A DNA stretch of 64,000 bases from CAYUVH01 sp964448135 (lineage in GTDB: Bacteria > Verrucomicrobiota > Verrucomicrobiia > Limisphaerales > UBA8199): contig CAYUVH010000018.1 of the NCBI GenBank assembly GCA_964448135.1, forward strand, positions 62,001 to 126,000, given 5' to 3'. A program made the position numbers and the translations under genes. The notes below the pieces were generated by a model. It did no database searches, was not told the origin of the DNA, and was given only the letters and a program-made list of their open reading frames with translations. Shown one piece after another: positions 52,653 through 60,695 of this stretch (position 1 is the first letter of the stretch; each line of letters begins with the position of its first letter).

Positions 52653-53663
52653 TCATCGAGATTTGACTTCATAGGAGTCTGCAACTGAATCGGCATGGCC
52701 GAGTGCCATGCGAATATATTCCACCTTAGCAACCGGTTTGCTCAGGGAAACGCGCAGATAACCTGAAGAGCCGAGGATCACGCCGGATTTGTAGCCATAT
52801 TCGGCCGCGCTGCGTGTGCTGCCCCTGGGATCGCCGGGTTGGGGCACTTCCTGATACACGATGCCGTCGAGGTCCTGCTTCGCGTAGAGGTGGTCGTGGC
52901 CGTGGAAAACCGCGCTGACGTGGTTCTGGAGCAGCAACTGGTGGATCGGCATGGCCCAACCAGGGCGATGTTGGGCAAAGCCCTCCGAGCCGTCGGCGTT
53001 TTTGCCGCCCCATTCGTAGAAGGGCGCCACTTCAACTCCGCCGCGTCCCTGTCGATCCGCGCCACCGACGAGATGATGGATGAAAACGAATTTGAAGTCC
53101 GCCCGGCTGGTTTCGAGAGTCTGCTTGAGCCAGTCATACTGAGCCTTGCCGAGTGTACGAAACCAGTTGTCATCGTTTCGCCTTGCGCGCGGCGAAAACC
53201 AAAAGGGATCGAGCACGACGAACAGGGCATGGTTGGTTTCCCACGCGTAGTAGTTCCGCCCGTCCGGCGCGAGGGGTTCAGGAAAATACTGCAGCCGCAT
53301 TGCGCGCGACCAGGCTGCGAGATTGTTGGTGGTGTGATCGAGGTAACGACCGCTCTCGCCATCGTGGTTGCCGGCGACGAGATGCAGCGTCGTCCCGAGG
53401 AGATCGAAATAGCGACGTTGGTCGAGATACTGGCGGGTAGCATCGGCGCGGTTCGTGTGTTTCTCCGACATGAACGTATCGCCGAGGTCCACGTGAAACG
53501 CAGGCCCGTCCGCCGCCGCGCGCTTCAAGGTGCGCTGATAGAAATTCCGATCCGTGTGGTCGTCCAGATGGGAATCCGCGGTGATGGTAAAGACGAACTG
53601 GTTTTGCGCGGAGGCGAGGCGGGCGGCCGAAAGAATGGCGAGCAGGAACCAGATCTTCATCAT
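52653..53663 (-). CDS. Secreted calcineurin-like metallophosphoesterase
   Basis: 336 residues with a signal peptide (MMKIWFLLAILSAARLASA). Metal-binding motifs of the family occur in order: TITADSHLD (Asp30, His32), FHVDLGDTF, LVAGNHDGES, FIFVHH-type sequence (FVFIHHLVGG) and FHGHDHLY. Hydrolyses phosphate mono- or diesters outside the cytoplasm; the natural substrate is unknown. The start codons MM at 53663/53660 overlap the sulfatase stop by 4 bases (ATGA), so the two genes form a coupled pair with the sulfatase first. That suggests joint use of sulfated or phosphorylated substrates. Confidence 0.88.
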   Translation of the reverse strand: MMKIWFLLAILSAARLASAQNQFVFTITADSHLDDHTDRNFYQRTLKRAAADGPAFHVDLGDTFMSEKHTNRADATRQYLDQRRYFDLLGTTLHLVAGNHDGESGRYLDHTTNNLAAWSRAMRLQYFPEPLAPDGRNYYAWETNHALFVVLDPFWFSPRARRNDDNWFRTLGKAQYDWLKQTLETSRADFKFVFIHHLVGGADRQGRGGVEVAPFYEWGGKNADGSEGFAQHRPGWAMPIHQLLLQNHVSAVFHGHDHLYAKQDLDGIVYQEVPQPGDPRGSTRSAAEYGYKSGVILGSSGYLRVSLSKPVAKVEYIRMALGHADSVADSYEVKSR

Positions 53664-55015
53664 TCGGCCTTCCGTTTCCCACCGCCGCGCCTGGCTTCCG
53701 TCGGCCGGGTCGAATCGTAATTCGGATTGGGCCGCGGCAGTTGCGCGCCAATCGCGGTGAGATACGCCATCAGCCGCGCATCGAGTTCCTTCACCGTGTC
53801 GCGCTGCTGCGACACCAGATCGCGGCGCTCTCCGGGATCCGCTGCAATATCAAACAACTTCAACGCGCCCGTCTCGTAAACGTGGATGAGCTTCAGGTCG
53901 CCGGCGTAGATCGCCGAGGCGGGTCCCTGGGCATCCTTGTCGTAATGCGGGAAGTGGATGACGAACTCCTCGCGCAGTCGGTCCACTTTGCCGGTGCCGC
54001 CACGCTTGAGAACGCCGGCGAAACTCCCGCCTTCAATCCCGAGCGGCAACGGTTGCGTCGCGCCGCTGAGTTCAGCGAGGGTGGGAAACAAGTCCGTTTG
54101 TGTGACGCGCACATGGGAGCACACACCCGGCTTGACGCCCGGCCCGGCGATGATGAACGGCACGCGCAAGCCACCCTCCCAGACCGTGCCCTTGCCTCCG
54201 GCGAGCGGCCAGTTCTTCCCCGGCGTTCCGTGGTCGGTTGTATAGAGAATGTAGGTGTTCGTACCCAGGCCAAGGTGCGCAACCGCGTCGAGCAACTGGC
54301 CCAACGTCTGATCCACGATGGCGGTTTCATCGTCCGGGGTTTTGGGCGGACGATTGCCCCCGCCGCCTTTCTCCGGCTGATTGGGATAATGCGAGAGTTG
54401 GAGATAGAACGGCTTGCCCGCCTTCGCCTGCCGCTCCATGAAATCAATTCCCTTCGTCGTCATAGCGAGGGCCTGCTTCGGATTTGGCGCGGCGACGTTG
54501 TCCGGACCGCCGTTGCTTGTCGCACCATCGCTCTCATCGAAGCCGTGCCGGCTCGGGCTCACTCGCCCAAGGTGCCACTTGCCAAAATGGGCCGTCGCGT
54601 AGCCCGCGCGTTTGAGGTAATCGGCGATAGTGGTTTCGCCCGCGGGCAACTCAGTGAGGGCGTTGGGCGTGAGGACATGACCGTTCGCTTCGCCGGCGCT
54701 GTCGCGTTTGCCTTCGTTCACGAACGTCATATGCAATTGCGCGGGGCTTTTGCCGGTGAGCAACGCCGCGCGCGAGGGCGTGCAGCGGGGCGATGGTGCG
54801 TAGCCATCGGAGAAACGCATCCCGGCTGCCGCGAGCCGTTCCAGATTCGGCGTGTGGATGGCCGTGCTCTTCGACGCGGGATTGCGGTCGTCCATTGGCA
54901 CCGAGGTGCTGGTCCAGCCGGAGCCCTCGCCATAGACGACGATGAAGTTGGGTGGCGCGGCAACCGCTATCGCAATCGAACTGGCGACAAGCAATGCTAA
55001 GAGGATTTTTTTCAT
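53660..55015 (-). CDS. Secreted formylglycine-dependent sulfatase
   Basis: 451 residues from the ATG at 55015, which opens a signal peptide (MKKILLALLVASSIAIAVAA); the frame continues 32 codons upstream without sense. The sulfatase signature CTPSRAALLTG is intact, with Cys78 expected to become formylglycine. KWHLGRVSPSRHGFDE is the second family signature. Near the N-terminus, where most sulfatases have an ADD or GDD metal-binding pair, this one has VVYGEGSGWTSTS, a variant I believe occurs in a Planctomycetes/Verrucomicrobia subgroup. The formylglycine-generating enzyme is not in the window. Probably acts on sulfated polysaccharides. Coupled to the metallophosphoesterase. Confidence 0.9.
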   Translation of the reverse strand: MKKILLALLVASSIAIAVAAPPNFIVVYGEGSGWTSTSVPMDDRNPASKSTAIHTPNLERLAAAGMRFSDGYAPSPRCTPSRAALLTGKSPAQLHMTFVNEGKRDSAGEANGHVLTPNALTELPAGETTIADYLKRAGYATAHFGKWHLGRVSPSRHGFDESDGATSNGGPDNVAAPNPKQALAMTTKGIDFMERQAKAGKPFYLQLSHYPNQPEKGGGGNRPPKTPDDETAIVDQTLGQLLDAVAHLGLGTNTYILYTTDHGTPGKNWPLAGGKGTVWEGGLRVPFIIAGPGVKPGVCSHVRVTQTDLFPTLAELSGATQPLPLGIEGGSFAGVLKRGGTGKVDRLREEFVIHFPHYDKDAQGPASAIYAGDLKLIHVYETGALKLFDIAADPGERRDLVSQQRDTVKELDARLMAYLTAIGAQLPRPNPNYDSTRPTEARRGGGKRKAE

Positions 55016-55121
55016 GGGCTGCCGCACACACGGTGGAATCGACGTGAAAAGTTGGCGGTCTCCGCATCGCTCCACTGCACCTGCTGAAGCTGGATGCCGT
55101 TCTGTGCGCATGGGTTAAAAA

Positions 55122-56864
55122 CTATTTGGCCGGGGCCTGCTCCGGGCGGGTGTAAGTAACCTTCAACTCGGCGCTATCCAGGATCGAGTCCTGGATCGCC
55201 ATGAGCAATCTTTCGCGAGTGATCTCGCCCGGCGGCTGGCTCATTTGAGGCGCTGCGGACAGCGCATACAGGTGGATCGTATAGGTCTTTAAACCTGGTC
55301 CCCGGGAATGCGGCGGCTCATAGCCGGGCTTGCCGCGAAAGCTTCTTCCCAAGGTGCCGGGGTCGTGCGCGTTTTTCGCCAAGCGCGTCGTGGTCGCCGG
55401 AATGTCCCAAATAACCCAGTAGCTCTTCATCTCGTTGCCCGGCGCAAGATGATCCATGACAATGGCAAAACTTTTTGTGCCAGCGGGCGCGCCGTGCCAT
55501 TCAAGGGGCGGCGAAATGCCCGGGCCGTCGCCGTTGAATTCGTCCGGCAATGGATCGCCGGCGCGGACGACGGAGCTGGTCAACTTGAGTTTTCCGCTGT
55601 GCGGTGGCGTGAGTATCAACGGGGGCGGAGCGCTCGCGGATTCGCGTGGCGTGGGCGGTGGCGAACCTTGGGCGGGTGAACGGTGATCTCCGTCTGGACG
55701 AGGCCGGTCTTCACGTGGTGCGTTGTCGCGTTCACGTCGCGGGCCGCCGGCACCGGGACGACGCTGCAGCGTGCTGTAAGTTTCCTCCTTCGTCATGGCG
55801 TCGGCATTGAGGAACTGGAATTTCCAGCGGCCCGTTCCGAGATTCGTGTAATTAACGCCGCAGGAGCGACCGTCCAGGGAGTAGTGCAGGGCGAAACCGT
55901 TCAGGTCCGCGGAACGGGTGAAGCCAATAATTTTCGCGCCGCGCAAGGGCGGCTGGGCCGGCCGGACCGGCTGCGCGAGAGGTTGGGGATCAACCTGCTC
56001 TTGGGCTTCGGTGACTTCGCCATGAAAACCGCCGTTGACGTACGGGTACTTCGTCGAGGCGTGATAGTGATAGCCGAGCGCGGTGGTGGCGTGGCCATTG
56101 AAGGGATCGAGGTCTTGCGGGGTTGTGCCTTCGGGCTCGGTGAGGCCGTAGATCGCATAGCCGTCCAGCGCGTAGGCTATCGGCAATCCCGGGCCGAGGA
56201 GGCTCTGCAGGTGCAGCGGCGCGGCGTGGTAATGATAATCATCCGCGCGCCCGCAGTGCCCGCCCCATTGGTCGAGCTCCCCAATTTCGGCGGAAATCTC
56301 GCCCCGATTGTTTTGTGGATTGAAGATGGGAATGCCGTTGGCCGCGATGGCAATGGCGCCGCGGAGGAATTGGTTTTTGATCGTCCGCGGCTGGGCGGCG
56401 GGTACGGGGGTGAGCGGAAAGCGCCAGGCATTATCACCGAAATAGGACTGCGGCAGGGGCACTTGCTGCTGCCAGGCGGTGATGCCGACCATCAGGTTGT
56501 GGGCGGGCAGGCCATCCGATTCCACGAAGAAAAACTTTTCGTCGGCATGTGTCTGCACTTTTGGCGCGAACCGCGCGAACGCCGCTGCAATGCGGGCGGC
56601 GGCGGCATTCGTGGTTCGATTTGGCGCTCCGAGCGACCTGGACCGCGGCTCCAGATCGGCTTGCGCGATAATGATGATACCGGGGGGAGAAACCTTGAAG
56701 TCGTATTGTGATCTCCCACCGTCGTGCGCCGGATCACCGATCAGGTGGGCGAAAGTAAACGAACTGCTGAGCAGGAGGGCACCGAGAGTCGGAATCGCCG
56801 GGCTGATGTCCGCAGTTACGAACCGCCGGAAACCACTGGCTTTGAGAGGACGTGGTGAATTCAT
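55122..56864 (-). CDS. Exported YHYH-domain protein fused to a PEBP (YbhB/YbcL-like) domain
   Basis: 580 residues from the ATG at 56864; the first ATG of the frame is 20 codons upstream. An N-terminal hydrophobic segment (IPTLGALLLSSSFTFAHL) looks like a signal peptide. Residues about 40-370 form the YHYH region: GGHCGRADDYHYHAAPLHL, LDGYAIYGLTEPEG and TALGYHYHASTKYPYVNGGF. A Pro-rich linker with many Arg and Asp (about 375-420) leads to a PEBP domain (about 430-580) with SPPLEWHGAPAGTKSFAIVM, HWVIWDIP-type sequence (YWVIWDIPATTTRL) and RGPGLKTYTIHLYAL. YHYH proteins are often found with copper or multihaem proteins, but no function is proven. Upstream of the sulfatase by about 105 bases on the same strand; co-transcription is possible. 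Confidence 0.82.
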   Translation of the reverse strand: MNSPRPLKASGFRRFVTADISPAIPTLGALLLSSSFTFAHLIGDPAHDGGRSQYDFKVSPPGIIIIAQADLEPRSRSLGAPNRTTNAAAARIAAAFARFAPKVQTHADEKFFFVESDGLPAHNLMVGITAWQQQVPLPQSYFGDNAWRFPLTPVPAAQPRTIKNQFLRGAIAIAANGIPIFNPQNNRGEISAEIGELDQWGGHCGRADDYHYHAAPLHLQSLLGPGLPIAYALDGYAIYGLTEPEGTTPQDLDPFNGHATTALGYHYHASTKYPYVNGGFHGEVTEAQEQVDPQPLAQPVRPAQPPLRGAKIIGFTRSADLNGFALHYSLDGRSCGVNYTNLGTGRWKFQFLNADAMTKEETYSTLQRRPGAGGPRRERDNAPREDRPRPDGDHRSPAQGSPPPTPRESASAPPPLILTPPHSGKLKLTSSVVRAGDPLPDEFNGDGPGISPPLEWHGAPAGTKSFAIVMDHLAPGNEMKSYWVIWDIPATTTRLAKNAHDPGTLGRSFRGKPGYEPPHSRGPGLKTYTIHLYALSAAPQMSQPPGEITRERLLMAIQDSILDSAELKVTYTRPEQAPAK

Positions 56865-56966
56865 GAATTGAGTGAGAGTTTCTCTCAGCGGCGCGCCTGA
56901 ATTATCCGGTTTCTCGTCGCGCATTAAGGAGATGTCTTTCGTTGGACGAAACCGGCCGGGCCGGAT

Positions 56967-57167
56967 TCAAGTGTTCGGCAGGCCTTGAATCGTCCCGACA
57001 GGCGGGGCGAAAAAGTGATTGGTATCGTGCAGTTCAACCTCGCCGGTCAGTGGGCGGGAGTAGAGATAGGCCGCGGCGCTTTTATAACCGTCGAGATTCC
57101 TAATTTTCATCAGCCCAGTGCGTTGCGTAGCGGTCAGCGTGTGGTTCACCTTCGCAAACGCCATCAC
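56967..57167 (-). CDS. Short open frame, possible gene remnant
   Basis: 66 residues beginning MMAFAKVNHTLTATQRTGLM and containing YKSAAAYLYSRPLTGEVELH. The composition and codon use look protein-like, and the frame is closed by a TAA directly before its GTG-ATG start, yet there is no signal peptide or known motif. It could be a real small gene or the last part of a lost gene. It lies 103 bases upstream of the YHYH-PEBP start, same strand. Confidence 0.3.
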   Translation of the reverse strand: MMAFAKVNHTLTATQRTGLMKIRNLDGYKSAAAYLYSRPLTGEVELHDTNHFFAPPVGTIQGLPNT

Positions 57168-57251
57168 TTAGAGCCAGCACCGAGTTTTCCCGCGCCTGTC
57201 GCAGCAGGATCGCCGAGGCTTTTGCGAAACCCACGGATAACGAAGAGAATG

Positions 57252-57309
57252 CTTTTTCCCTCTCCGGTTTTCCGCGACTTGGGGCGCGGAAAACCGGAGA
57301 GGGAAAAAG
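57252..57309. repeat. Perfect 25-bp inverted repeat
   Basis: The left arm (57252-57276, beginning CTTTTTCCCTCTCC) and right arm (57285-57309, ending GGAGAGGGAAAAAG) are exact complements around an 8-base loop ACTTGGGG. The right arm is followed by AGGAGGAGG. It may be a bidirectional terminator or a small palindromic element; no gene end is close enough to decide. Confidence 0.85.
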
Positions 57310-57654
57310 AGGAGGAGGCTGGGTGTCGCACCCAGGACAGCGCTCGGTGAGTCGCTCGTCCTGGGCTATTATCTGCCGCCCCATCCGGGGCTACTCCAAC
57401 CAGCGCGTGCAGCAACGTTCCACCGCGGCCGGTGATCGCCACTTGCCGCACTGGTTTTGCACGTCGAGCGTCGCTTGGGAATATTGGCTCGCGATGCCAG
57501 CCGCCGACTAAGTCGGGTGCGATTGAAAGCGGGTGAGGCTTAAGGTTGGCGGGCAGTGAGAAGTTGAGGAAGGGATGAGACCAGTGGCTTTTGCTTTCGT
57601 ACGTGCGGCCAAGGAGCAAAATGGAGGGAGTTTCGCCCTCACAGGGCTCATTGG

Positions 57655-57955
57655 TTCGTTCGATGATGTTTCCCGGGCCTTCAGCCCGGGCTGTCACCTT
57701 GCGGGCTTTCAGCCCGAAGCACGGAGGGGGGGAGATTGGGGATTCAAGGTTGGACTCGGTGAGCTGTCATCTTGCGAGCTTTCAGCCCGAATTACGGAGT
57801 GACGCGCGCGACCGGAGGCCTCACCCGCCGATAGTAACGCAGGCTTCCCAGCCTGCTGTATCGCGGATTTCCAATCCGCAGGCCTGGCAATGGCTCTGGA
57901 TCGAAGGGGTTTTCGGACGGTCAGCCGACTGGAAGCCTGCGCTACAAATTTAGAT
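57655..57955. repeat. Cluster of GGGCTTTCAGCCC and CAGGCTTCCCAGCCTG palindromes
   Basis: CCCGGGCCTTCAGCCCGGG, GCGGGCTTTCAGCCCGAAG and GCGAGCTTTCAGCCCGAAT occur within about 140 bases, each after TGTCA(C/T)CTTG or similar. Then AACGCAGGCTTCCCAGCCTG (about 57835) faces GACTGGAAGCCTGCGCTAC (about 57929-57947) in inverted orientation. No gene is visible; the 1.2-kb gap between the YHYH-PEBP gene and the plus-strand enzyme is mostly such repeats. Confidence 0.65.
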
Positions 57956-58025
57956 GCGTTTGCCCCGAGGTGTTAATGAGAGGGGGCTGTGAAACTGCTC
58001 TAAAGTCAGGAAATATTTGTCTGGT

Positions 58026-58052
58026 TGTCCTGAAAGGTGGTGGCCGTTCGTC
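58026..58052 (+). promoter_or_regulatory. ECF-sigma-like promoter, copy 1
   Basis: TGTCCT (58026-58031), 17-base spacer, CGTC (58049-58052), directly before the reductase-like gene at 58061. The same boxes with the same spacing precede the gene at 59279. TGTC/CGTC boxes are typical of ECF41/ECF42-type sigma factors. The start codon is so close that the mRNA would be nearly leaderless. Confidence 0.55.
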
Positions 58053-58060
58053 TTAATGGT

Positions 58061-58684
58061 ATGAAGACGATGAAATCGAGCGGGACCGGGAGAGAGGTCA
58101 TCGCCATTACCCATGTGTCGCTGGATGGCGTCATGCAGGCGCCGGGTGGGCCGGAGGAGGATCCGAGCAACGGGTTTACGATGGGCGGGTGGACGATGCC
58201 ATACCGGACGGAAGCAGGGGCGCGGATGGTGGCCGAAATAATTGCCGGGGATTTCGACTTGCTGCTGGGTCGCCGGACTTATGACATTTTCGCGAACTAT
58301 TGGCCCAAGAATGGTGAGCACGCGATTGGGAAGGCGTTTAACCGGGCGACGAAATATGTGGTCTCGCGGCGCCCTGCCCCGCTCGAATGGAAGACTTCGG
58401 TGCGGATCGGCGGCGAGGTGGTGGAGGGGATTCGCCGGCTGAAGGTAGCAGACGGGCCGGCGTTGCATGTTTGGGGGAGTGGTGAGTTGCTGCAAACGCT
58501 GATGGCGGCAGGGTTGGTGGATGAGCATCGGCTGTGGGTTTTTCCGGTGGTGCTGGGCAAGGGGAAGCGGCTGTTTGAGAGCGGGGTGCCGGCGCAGGGC
58601 TTCAAGCTGGTGGAGACGCGCAGCACGCCGAGCGGGGTGCTGGCGAATACTTACAGGCCGGCGAGCGGAGTGAAAACTGGATAG
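58061..58684 (+). CDS. Dihydrofolate-reductase-like (RibD C-terminal type) protein
   Basis: 207 residues from the ATG at 58061; the in-frame start at 58037 would lie inside the promoter-like repeat. VIAITHVSLDGVMQAPGG near the start, DLLLGRRTYDIFANYWP in the middle and LHVWGSGELLQTLMAAGLVDE followed by FPVVLGKGKRLF are hallmarks of the RibD_C/DHFR-like stress reductase family common near VOC and YciI-like genes. Likely NADPH-dependent, cytosolic; substrate unknown. Its promoter region matches that of the gene at 59279, so the two are probably controlled by the same sigma factor. Confidence 0.85.
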   Translation: MKTMKSSGTGREVIAITHVSLDGVMQAPGGPEEDPSNGFTMGGWTMPYRTEAGARMVAEIIAGDFDLLLGRRTYDIFANYWPKNGEHAIGKAFNRATKYVVSRRPAPLEWKTSVRIGGEVVEGIRRLKVADGPALHVWGSGELLQTLMAAGLVDEHRLWVFPVVLGKGKRLFESGVPAQGFKLVETRSTPSGVLANTYRPASGVKTG

Positions 58685-59243
58685 TCCAATGGAGGAAAAT
58701 CCCCCTCACCCCTGCCCAATGGCTTCCCAAGCCCGCCACCAGATGGATGCCCAAATTCACCTGACCGCTTCGCGGATCGTGGTCCCAAAGGGGAGGGAGA
58801 GCGTCTGGACGGCATGAGTTTGAGTCAGCTTTTAATGAGGGCGGCTACGAAGGGTAATCGGAATTATGGGGCCTCGTCAGCTTCCAAAATACTGGGATTG
58901 TGTCCGCACAATACCTCGATGCGGATGAGGACGTTGAACGAAAAGCGGTCCCGAGGCTCGGGACCGCACTCCAAAACCTGGCGGATGTCGCGCGGGCTTT
59001 CTGCTTCAAAAGAGCAAGTGGGACGAGACGTCCCCACCCCTGAAGATCTGACCGAGGTCGCAAAAAGCCTGGGCTCGCCTGATTGTATCTTCCCCCCCAA
59101 ACGCATGCGATTGCGAAGCCCGGCTGCCACGGCAACAGGCGGTTTATATCCTGCCCGCAATTGGATTGTTTGGGCTGAAGCGAGGTGTTAATGGGATGAG
59201 GGTGGGTTGAGAGATGTTCCAGGTAGAATTATATTCATTTGGG
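58685..59243. other. Intergenic region without recognised gene
   Basis: About 560 bases. Short frames on both strands show no motif. CCCGAGGCTCGGG near 58953-58965 is a palindrome, and the composition is that of decayed spacer. Confidence 0.5.
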
Positions 59244-59270
59244 TGTCCTGAAAGTTGGTGGTCGTTCGTC
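59244..59270 (+). promoter_or_regulatory. ECF-sigma-like promoter, copy 2
   Basis: TGTCCT (59244-59249), 17-base spacer, CGTC (59267-59270). Over the 30 bases from TGTCCT to CTTA only two bases differ from copy 1 at 58026. The ATG follows 8 bases later. Confidence 0.55.
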
Positions 59271-59278
59271 TTATAGAT

Positions 59279-59758
59279 ATGAAAAAGAATACTGTTTGCC
59301 TGTGGTATGACAAAGATGCGGTCGAAGCGGCGCGGTTTTACGCGCGGACTTTTCCGAACAGCAAGGTCGGGGCGGTGATTCGGGCGCCGTCCAATTATCC
59401 CAGCGGCAAGGCGGGCGCCGTGCTGGTGGTGGAGTTCACGGTTTGCGGGGTGGCCTGCATGGGGATCAACGGGGGCAAGGCTTTCAAGCATAGCGAGGCG
59501 TTTTCGTTTCAGATCGCGACGAAGGATCAGGCGGAGACGGACCGCTACTGGAATGCGATCATCCGCAATGGCGGCGAGGCGAGCGCGTGCGGTTGGTGCA
59601 AGGACAAGTGGGGGCTGTCGTGGCAAATCACGCCGCGGGTCCTGACGGAGGCGATGGCCAAAGGCGGCGCGGTGGCGAAACGCGTCTTCGAGGCGATGAT
59701 GGAAATGGAGAAGCTGGATGTCGCGAAGCTCAAGGCGGCGGCGCGCGGGAAGCGGTAG
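59279..59758 (+). CDS. VOC/PhnB-type (3-demethylubiquinone methyltransferase-like) protein
   Basis: 159 residues from the ATG at 59279. TVCLWYDKDAVEAARFYART near the start, then FTVCGVACMGINGGKAFKHS, AFSFQIATKDQAETDRYWNA and CGWCKDKWGLSWQITPRVL are the usual strands of the PhnB/COG3865 group within the VOC superfamily. Such proteins are small, cytosolic, often dimeric and poorly characterised; several are members of ECF-sigma regulons. The shared upstream element with 58061 fits that. The neighbouring HTH/DUF2975 pair is convergent. Confidence 0.85.
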   Translation: MKKNTVCLWYDKDAVEAARFYARTFPNSKVGAVIRAPSNYPSGKAGAVLVVEFTVCGVACMGINGGKAFKHSEAFSFQIATKDQAETDRYWNAIIRNGGEASACGWCKDKWGLSWQITPRVLTEAMAKGGAVAKRVFEAMMEMEKLDVAKLKAAARGKR

Positions 59759-59793
59759 AAGACAGCTCATTGGCTAGTCCAGAGGCACCGCCT

Positions 59794-59997
59794 TTACTTT
59801 TTATATTCCAAAATATCACCGGGCTGGCACTCCAGGGCCTGGCAGATCGCCTCGAGGGTGGAGAACCGGACGGCTTTGGCCTTGCCGTTTTTCAGGACGG
59901 AAATGTTGGCCATGGTGATGCCGACTTTTTCGGCGAGCTCGGTGACGCTCATCTTTCGCTTCGCCAGCATGACGTCAATATTGATGATGATGGCCAT
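59794..59997 (-). CDS. Small XRE-type HTH regulator (YozG-like)
   Basis: 67 residues. The helix-turn-helix is MSVTELAEKVGITMANISVL followed by KNGKAKAVRFSTLEAICQAL; the rest, ECQPGDILEYKK, is the usual short end of this family. It is 10 bases downstream of the DUF2975 gene, and the pairing of these two families is common in bacteria, which supports both calls. Probably regulates its own operon by binding DNA. Confidence 0.9.
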   Translation of the reverse strand: MAIIINIDVMLAKRKMSVTELAEKVGITMANISVLKNGKAKAVRFSTLEAICQALECQPGDILEYKK

Positions 59998-60007
59998 GGT
60001 GGTCTCC

Positions 60008-60481
60008 TTATACGGTCAGGTCGTTCTCGGACTTCAGATCCACGGCATTCTGTAAAACCCGTTCACAGATAGCCGCCGCGGTGGCGACGATGATGGAAGG
60101 AAAGGTCACGAGGATGCGCATGAAAAGGCCGCCCGGACGGTCCTCCCGGTCGCCACCGATCATGAAAATCAGGCTTACCGCAACAAAACCGATAAGGGCC
60201 AGGGCGCAGTATTTTATGATCCGCAAGGAATTTACGGTCGGCTGCGAGAAGGTCTGGTTTTGGCTGACGTATCCCAAGACCTTGAATGCGTGATAGAGCG
60301 CGGTGAAAAAAGGAATGGAACCGATGAACGCATACACCACAAAGGAATTGCAATACATCTGAACCAGTGTGGCGTGTTTATTGACGCCCTCGACGTGAGG
60401 CTCCCAGATCATGAAGGCCAGAGCGCCGATGCCGACGAGCACGATCACGAATTGAAGAAATATGGTTGAACCGCGTTTCAT
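60008..60481 (-). CDS. DUF2975 membrane protein
   Basis: 157 residues with four hydrophobic segments (about 8-25, 48-68, 92-110 and 120-140). YHAFKVLGYVSQNQTFSQPT and SLRIIKYCALALIGF are typical of DUF2975. It is first in a two-gene operon with the HTH regulator; the membrane protein may transmit a signal to it. Upstream lies an A/T-rich stretch (60485-60545) with TTGACA on the minus strand (60516-60511), a likely -35 box; the -10 is unclear. Function unproven. Confidence 0.88.
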   Translation of the reverse strand: MKRGSTIFLQFVIVLVGIGALAFMIWEPHVEGVNKHATLVQMYCNSFVVYAFIGSIPFFTALYHAFKVLGYVSQNQTFSQPTVNSLRIIKYCALALIGFVAVSLIFMIGGDREDRPGGLFMRILVTFPSIIVATAAAICERVLQNAVDLKSENDLTV

Positions 60482-60695
60482 ATGTCGATCTTCAATCAGT
60501 ATTTATCGTTTGTCAATATGTTTTTATTGTTAATTTAAAATTAAGGATTGGAGGAATTCCAGGGAGAGCGTTCCAACGGCTGGTGTTTAAGTCCGTGTTT
60601 GATGATGCCGGCGGTGGCAGGTGGTCGGAAAAATGGAGCCGAATTACTTCGGCTGCTGCGATCAAACGCGATGGTGCCGCCAGGAGCCGGACTAA

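Noticed and set aside
57164..57697. 177-residue minus-strand frame
   Set aside because: It spans the 25-bp inverted repeat and palindrome cluster; the protein string has no hydrophobic core or motif.
58814..59191. Overlapping frames on both strands between the two ECF-controlled genes
   Set aside because: Neither has a recognisable motif or ribosome-binding site, and both are open only because of base composition.
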